A stretch of 6,738 nucleotides of DNA from Dehalococcoidia bacterium (GTDB lineage: Bacteria; Chloroflexota; Dehalococcoidia; E44-bin15), in the NCBI GenBank assembly GCA_030667555.1, contig DAOUVR010000062.1:1-6738 (forward strand), written 5' to 3'. Made by a program: the position numbers and the translations under genes. The notes beneath the pieces were generated by a model, which did not search any database, had not been told where the DNA came from, and saw only the letters and a program-made list of their open reading frames with translations. Positions 5,306-6,738 of this stretch are shown here, in pieces (the stretch's first letter is position 1; every line of letters starts with the position of its first letter).

Positions 5306-6373
5306 CTATTCAGTTTCTACTTCTGGCATGAGTTTGGGAAAGGTTCTCCTGGTAGCCTTACATAGCCATACCAAGCCAAGCATTATGGGAACCTCGGTCA
5401 ACACGCCGACCACTGTGGCCAGTGCCGCTCCCGACGCGACGCCGAACAGGGTGGTGGCAACTGCTATGGCGACCTCGAAGTGGTTGCTGCCGGCGATGAT
5501 GGCAACCGGCGCTGTATCCTCATAGCGAAACTTCAGCAGCCTGGCGACAACGTAGGTGACCCCGAACACAACCAGTATATTCACCAGTATGCCCACGGTG
5601 ATCATGCCGATGATGGCTGGGAGTTCAACGATAATGTAGCCCTGATAGGTAAACAGGATCACCAGAGTCACCAGCAAGGCTATTATGGACACCTTCCCCA
5701 GCGAAGGCACAAGCCGCTTCTCAAACCACTCGATACCTTTGCTTCTGATGACCTGTCTTCGGGTAAAATACCCGGCGATAAGAGGGGTGGCGATGTATAT
5801 GGCTACTGACAGCGCGATGGTCTCCCATGGCACCCTTATACCTGAGATGCCCAGCAGGAACATGGCCAGGGGAGCATAGAGCACTACCATAGTGAGAGAG
5901 TTGATCGCCGTCATCACCAGGGTGTGGCCCATATTGCCATGAGCCAGATAGCTCCACACTAAGACCATGGCGGTGCAGGGCGCCACCCCAAGAAGGATCA
6001 GACCTGCCCGGTATTGCTGAATCTGATCAGGGGTGAGGAGGTGACCAAAGACGACGCTGAGGAATAGCCAGGCGAATAATGCCATGGTGAAGGGCTTCAC
6101 CACCCAGTTGGCGAACAGGGTGAGGCCTATGGGCCTTGGGGATCGTAGTGCGTTCTTGATCTCCTCCCAGCTTATCTGCACCATTATGGGGTAGATCATG
6201 GCGAAGAGGCAGATGGCTATAGGGATAGAGATATGCGCTACCTCAAGCCTTGCCAGGAAATCCGAGACCTGGGGGAAAAGCCTCCACAGCCCTGTTCCCA
6301 CCAGAATACACAGGGCGATCCATATTGTGAGGTATTTCTCCCAAATACCTAATTTTCGTTCTTTTTCAGCCAT
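5306..6373 (-). CDS. acr3: Acr3-type arsenite efflux permease
   Basis: Acr3 proteins of the bile/arsenite/riboflavin transporter superfamily expel arsenite, and sometimes antimonite, from the cytoplasm using the proton gradient. The 355-residue product has the usual length and about ten hydrophobic spans. It contains the signature GVAPCTAMVLVWSYLAHGN with the conserved Cys at 133, and the NHFEVAIA motif near 297-304 with E300. These probably match the Cys and Glu known to be essential in the family. The start at 6373 is set by AAGGGG 7 nt upstream. The reading frame is open back to 6481, but that extension is unlike Acr3 and lacks a better SD. No arsR or arsC is visible. The start overlaps the end of the upstream 69-codon ORF by 8 nt (ATGGCTGA), so translation may be coupled. 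No promoter is obvious directly upstream, which suggests co-transcription with genes to the right. Confidence 0.94.
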   Translation of the reverse strand: MAEKERKLGIWEKYLTIWIALCILVGTGLWRLFPQVSDFLARLEVAHISIPIAICLFAMIYPIMVQISWEEIKNALRSPRPIGLTLFANWVVKPFTMALFAWLFLSVVFGHLLTPDQIQQYRAGLILLGVAPCTAMVLVWSYLAHGNMGHTLVMTAINSLTMVVLYAPLAMFLLGISGIRVPWETIALSVAIYIATPLIAGYFTRRQVIRSKGIEWFEKRLVPSLGKVSIIALLVTLVILFTYQGYIIVELPAIIGMITVGILVNILVVFGVTYVVARLLKFRYEDTAPVAIIAGSNHFEVAIAVATTLFGVASGAALATVVGVLTEVPIMLGLVWLCKATRRTFPKLMPEVETE

Positions 6374-6575
6374 GCCATATCCCCTTATATTCTTTACCGG
6401 GCTTGCCTTTACCGTAAAACCATGCCTCCAAGAACAGAAATTCATCCCGATGAAGAAGTACTGAACCGCCAGGTGCAGCATGATGAAGTCGCACGGCCAG
6501 GAATATGCCGAGGGTTAAGAAACGATCCACTACTGAGAGTCTACTGGCTGTGGCATTGAGTGCTCTGTTATCCAC
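6366..6575 (-). pseudogene. Probable N-terminal remnant of a second Acr3 permease, or a leader ORF
   Basis: The 69-codon ORF starts at GTG 6575, with AGGTG placed 6 nt before it. Residues 13-28 (LSVVDRFLTLGIFLAV) closely resemble the usual beginning of Acr3 permeases, whose first span follows a (F/V)LDRYLTLWIFLAM-like motif. After that the frame becomes polar and unlike a membrane protein. A neighbouring frame at 6428-6463 reads QYFFIGMNFCSW, which could continue the first span, so a frameshift plus deletion is likely. The ORF ends inside the start of the intact acr3 (8-nt overlap). It may survive because it couples translation into acr3. The similarity is from memory of the family, not from a search. 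Confidence 0.55.
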
Positions 6576-6589
6576 TGCTTACACCTTTA

Positions 6590-6736
6590 CTACGCATTCA
6601 ATTTAGTTTCTGTGGTACGCTGTCTGCGGGCGAACCACCATTCCAGGCTGAGTAATTGTGAACTTCTTCCAGCAAGGAGCTGGAGAAGGGCAGCCAGCTT
6701 GTGTAAACAGTCAAGGGTTAGTGCGTGAAAAGCTGA
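6590..6736 (-). CDS. Unidentified C-terminal fragment, cut by right window edge
   Basis: An open frame of 48 codons enters from the right edge and stops at TAG 6592-6590. Its stop lies 14 nt before the GTG of the Acr3-like remnant, with that ORF's SD in the gap, as in an operon. The visible part is Leu-rich (HKLAALLQLLAG), followed by a basic, Trp-containing tail (LEWWFARRQR). I do not recognise a family. A 48-codon open frame can occur by chance, so this is tentative. Confidence 0.35.
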   Translation of the reverse strand, partial: SAFHALTLDCLHKLAALLQLLAGRSSQLLSLEWWFARRQRTTETKLNA

Positions 6737-6738
6737 GA

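Noticed and set aside
6374..6481. 36-residue N-terminal extension of Acr3 to an ATG at 6481
   Set aside because: The extension does not resemble Acr3 at its junction, while the ATG at 6373 has AAGGGG at ideal spacing and gives the normal family length. Part of the extension is better read as debris of another Acr3.

Overview
This is a bacterial accessory segment, GC-moderate by eye in its genes and AT-rich between them. It holds six well-supported protein genes plus two fragments at the right end. It has ordinary SD sites and sigma70-like promoters, and nothing in it fixes the taxon. The style of the kinase and of the small exported protein would suit an anaerobic lineage such as Chloroflexota/Dehalococcoidia or a Firmicute, but that is only an impression.

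Layout from left to right. (1) Positions 1-1073, minus strand: the N-terminal 357 codons of a type I restriction HsdR subunit, with nuclease motif, Walker A, DECH and TAT motifs, running off the left edge. (2) Positions 1074-1441: an AT-rich divergent spacer with a promoter for hsdR, a promoter for the gene to the right, and a symmetrical intrinsic terminator that serves neither. (3) Positions 1442-2341, plus strand: a cation diffusion facilitator (CDF) metal exporter. (4) Positions 2446-4552, minus strand: an OmpR-family response regulator and a sensor histidine kinase overlapping by 8 nt. Their promoter has a consensus -35, and a perfect 6-4-6 inverted repeat fills its -35/-10 spacer. (5) Positions 4682-5035, minus strand: a 117-residue exported protein made of about three 25-residue repeats rich in Cys, Met and His. 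It has a perfect SD upstream and a strong terminator downstream, and the terminator abuts the regulator promoter. (6) Positions 5306-6373, minus strand: an Acr3-type arsenite efflux permease. (7) Positions 6366-6575, minus strand: a short ORF whose start looks like the N-terminus of a second Acr3, overlapping the acr3 start by 8 nt. An unidentified C-terminal fragment lies upstream of it, at the window edge.

Read together, the segment looks like a metal/metalloid stress island next to a restriction system. It has two efflux pumps (divalent cation and arsenite), an envelope-sensing two-component system, and an exported protein that could bind soft metals. The link between the two-component system and the repeat protein is inferred from adjacency and composition. 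The repeat protein is the best candidate here for something undescribed.
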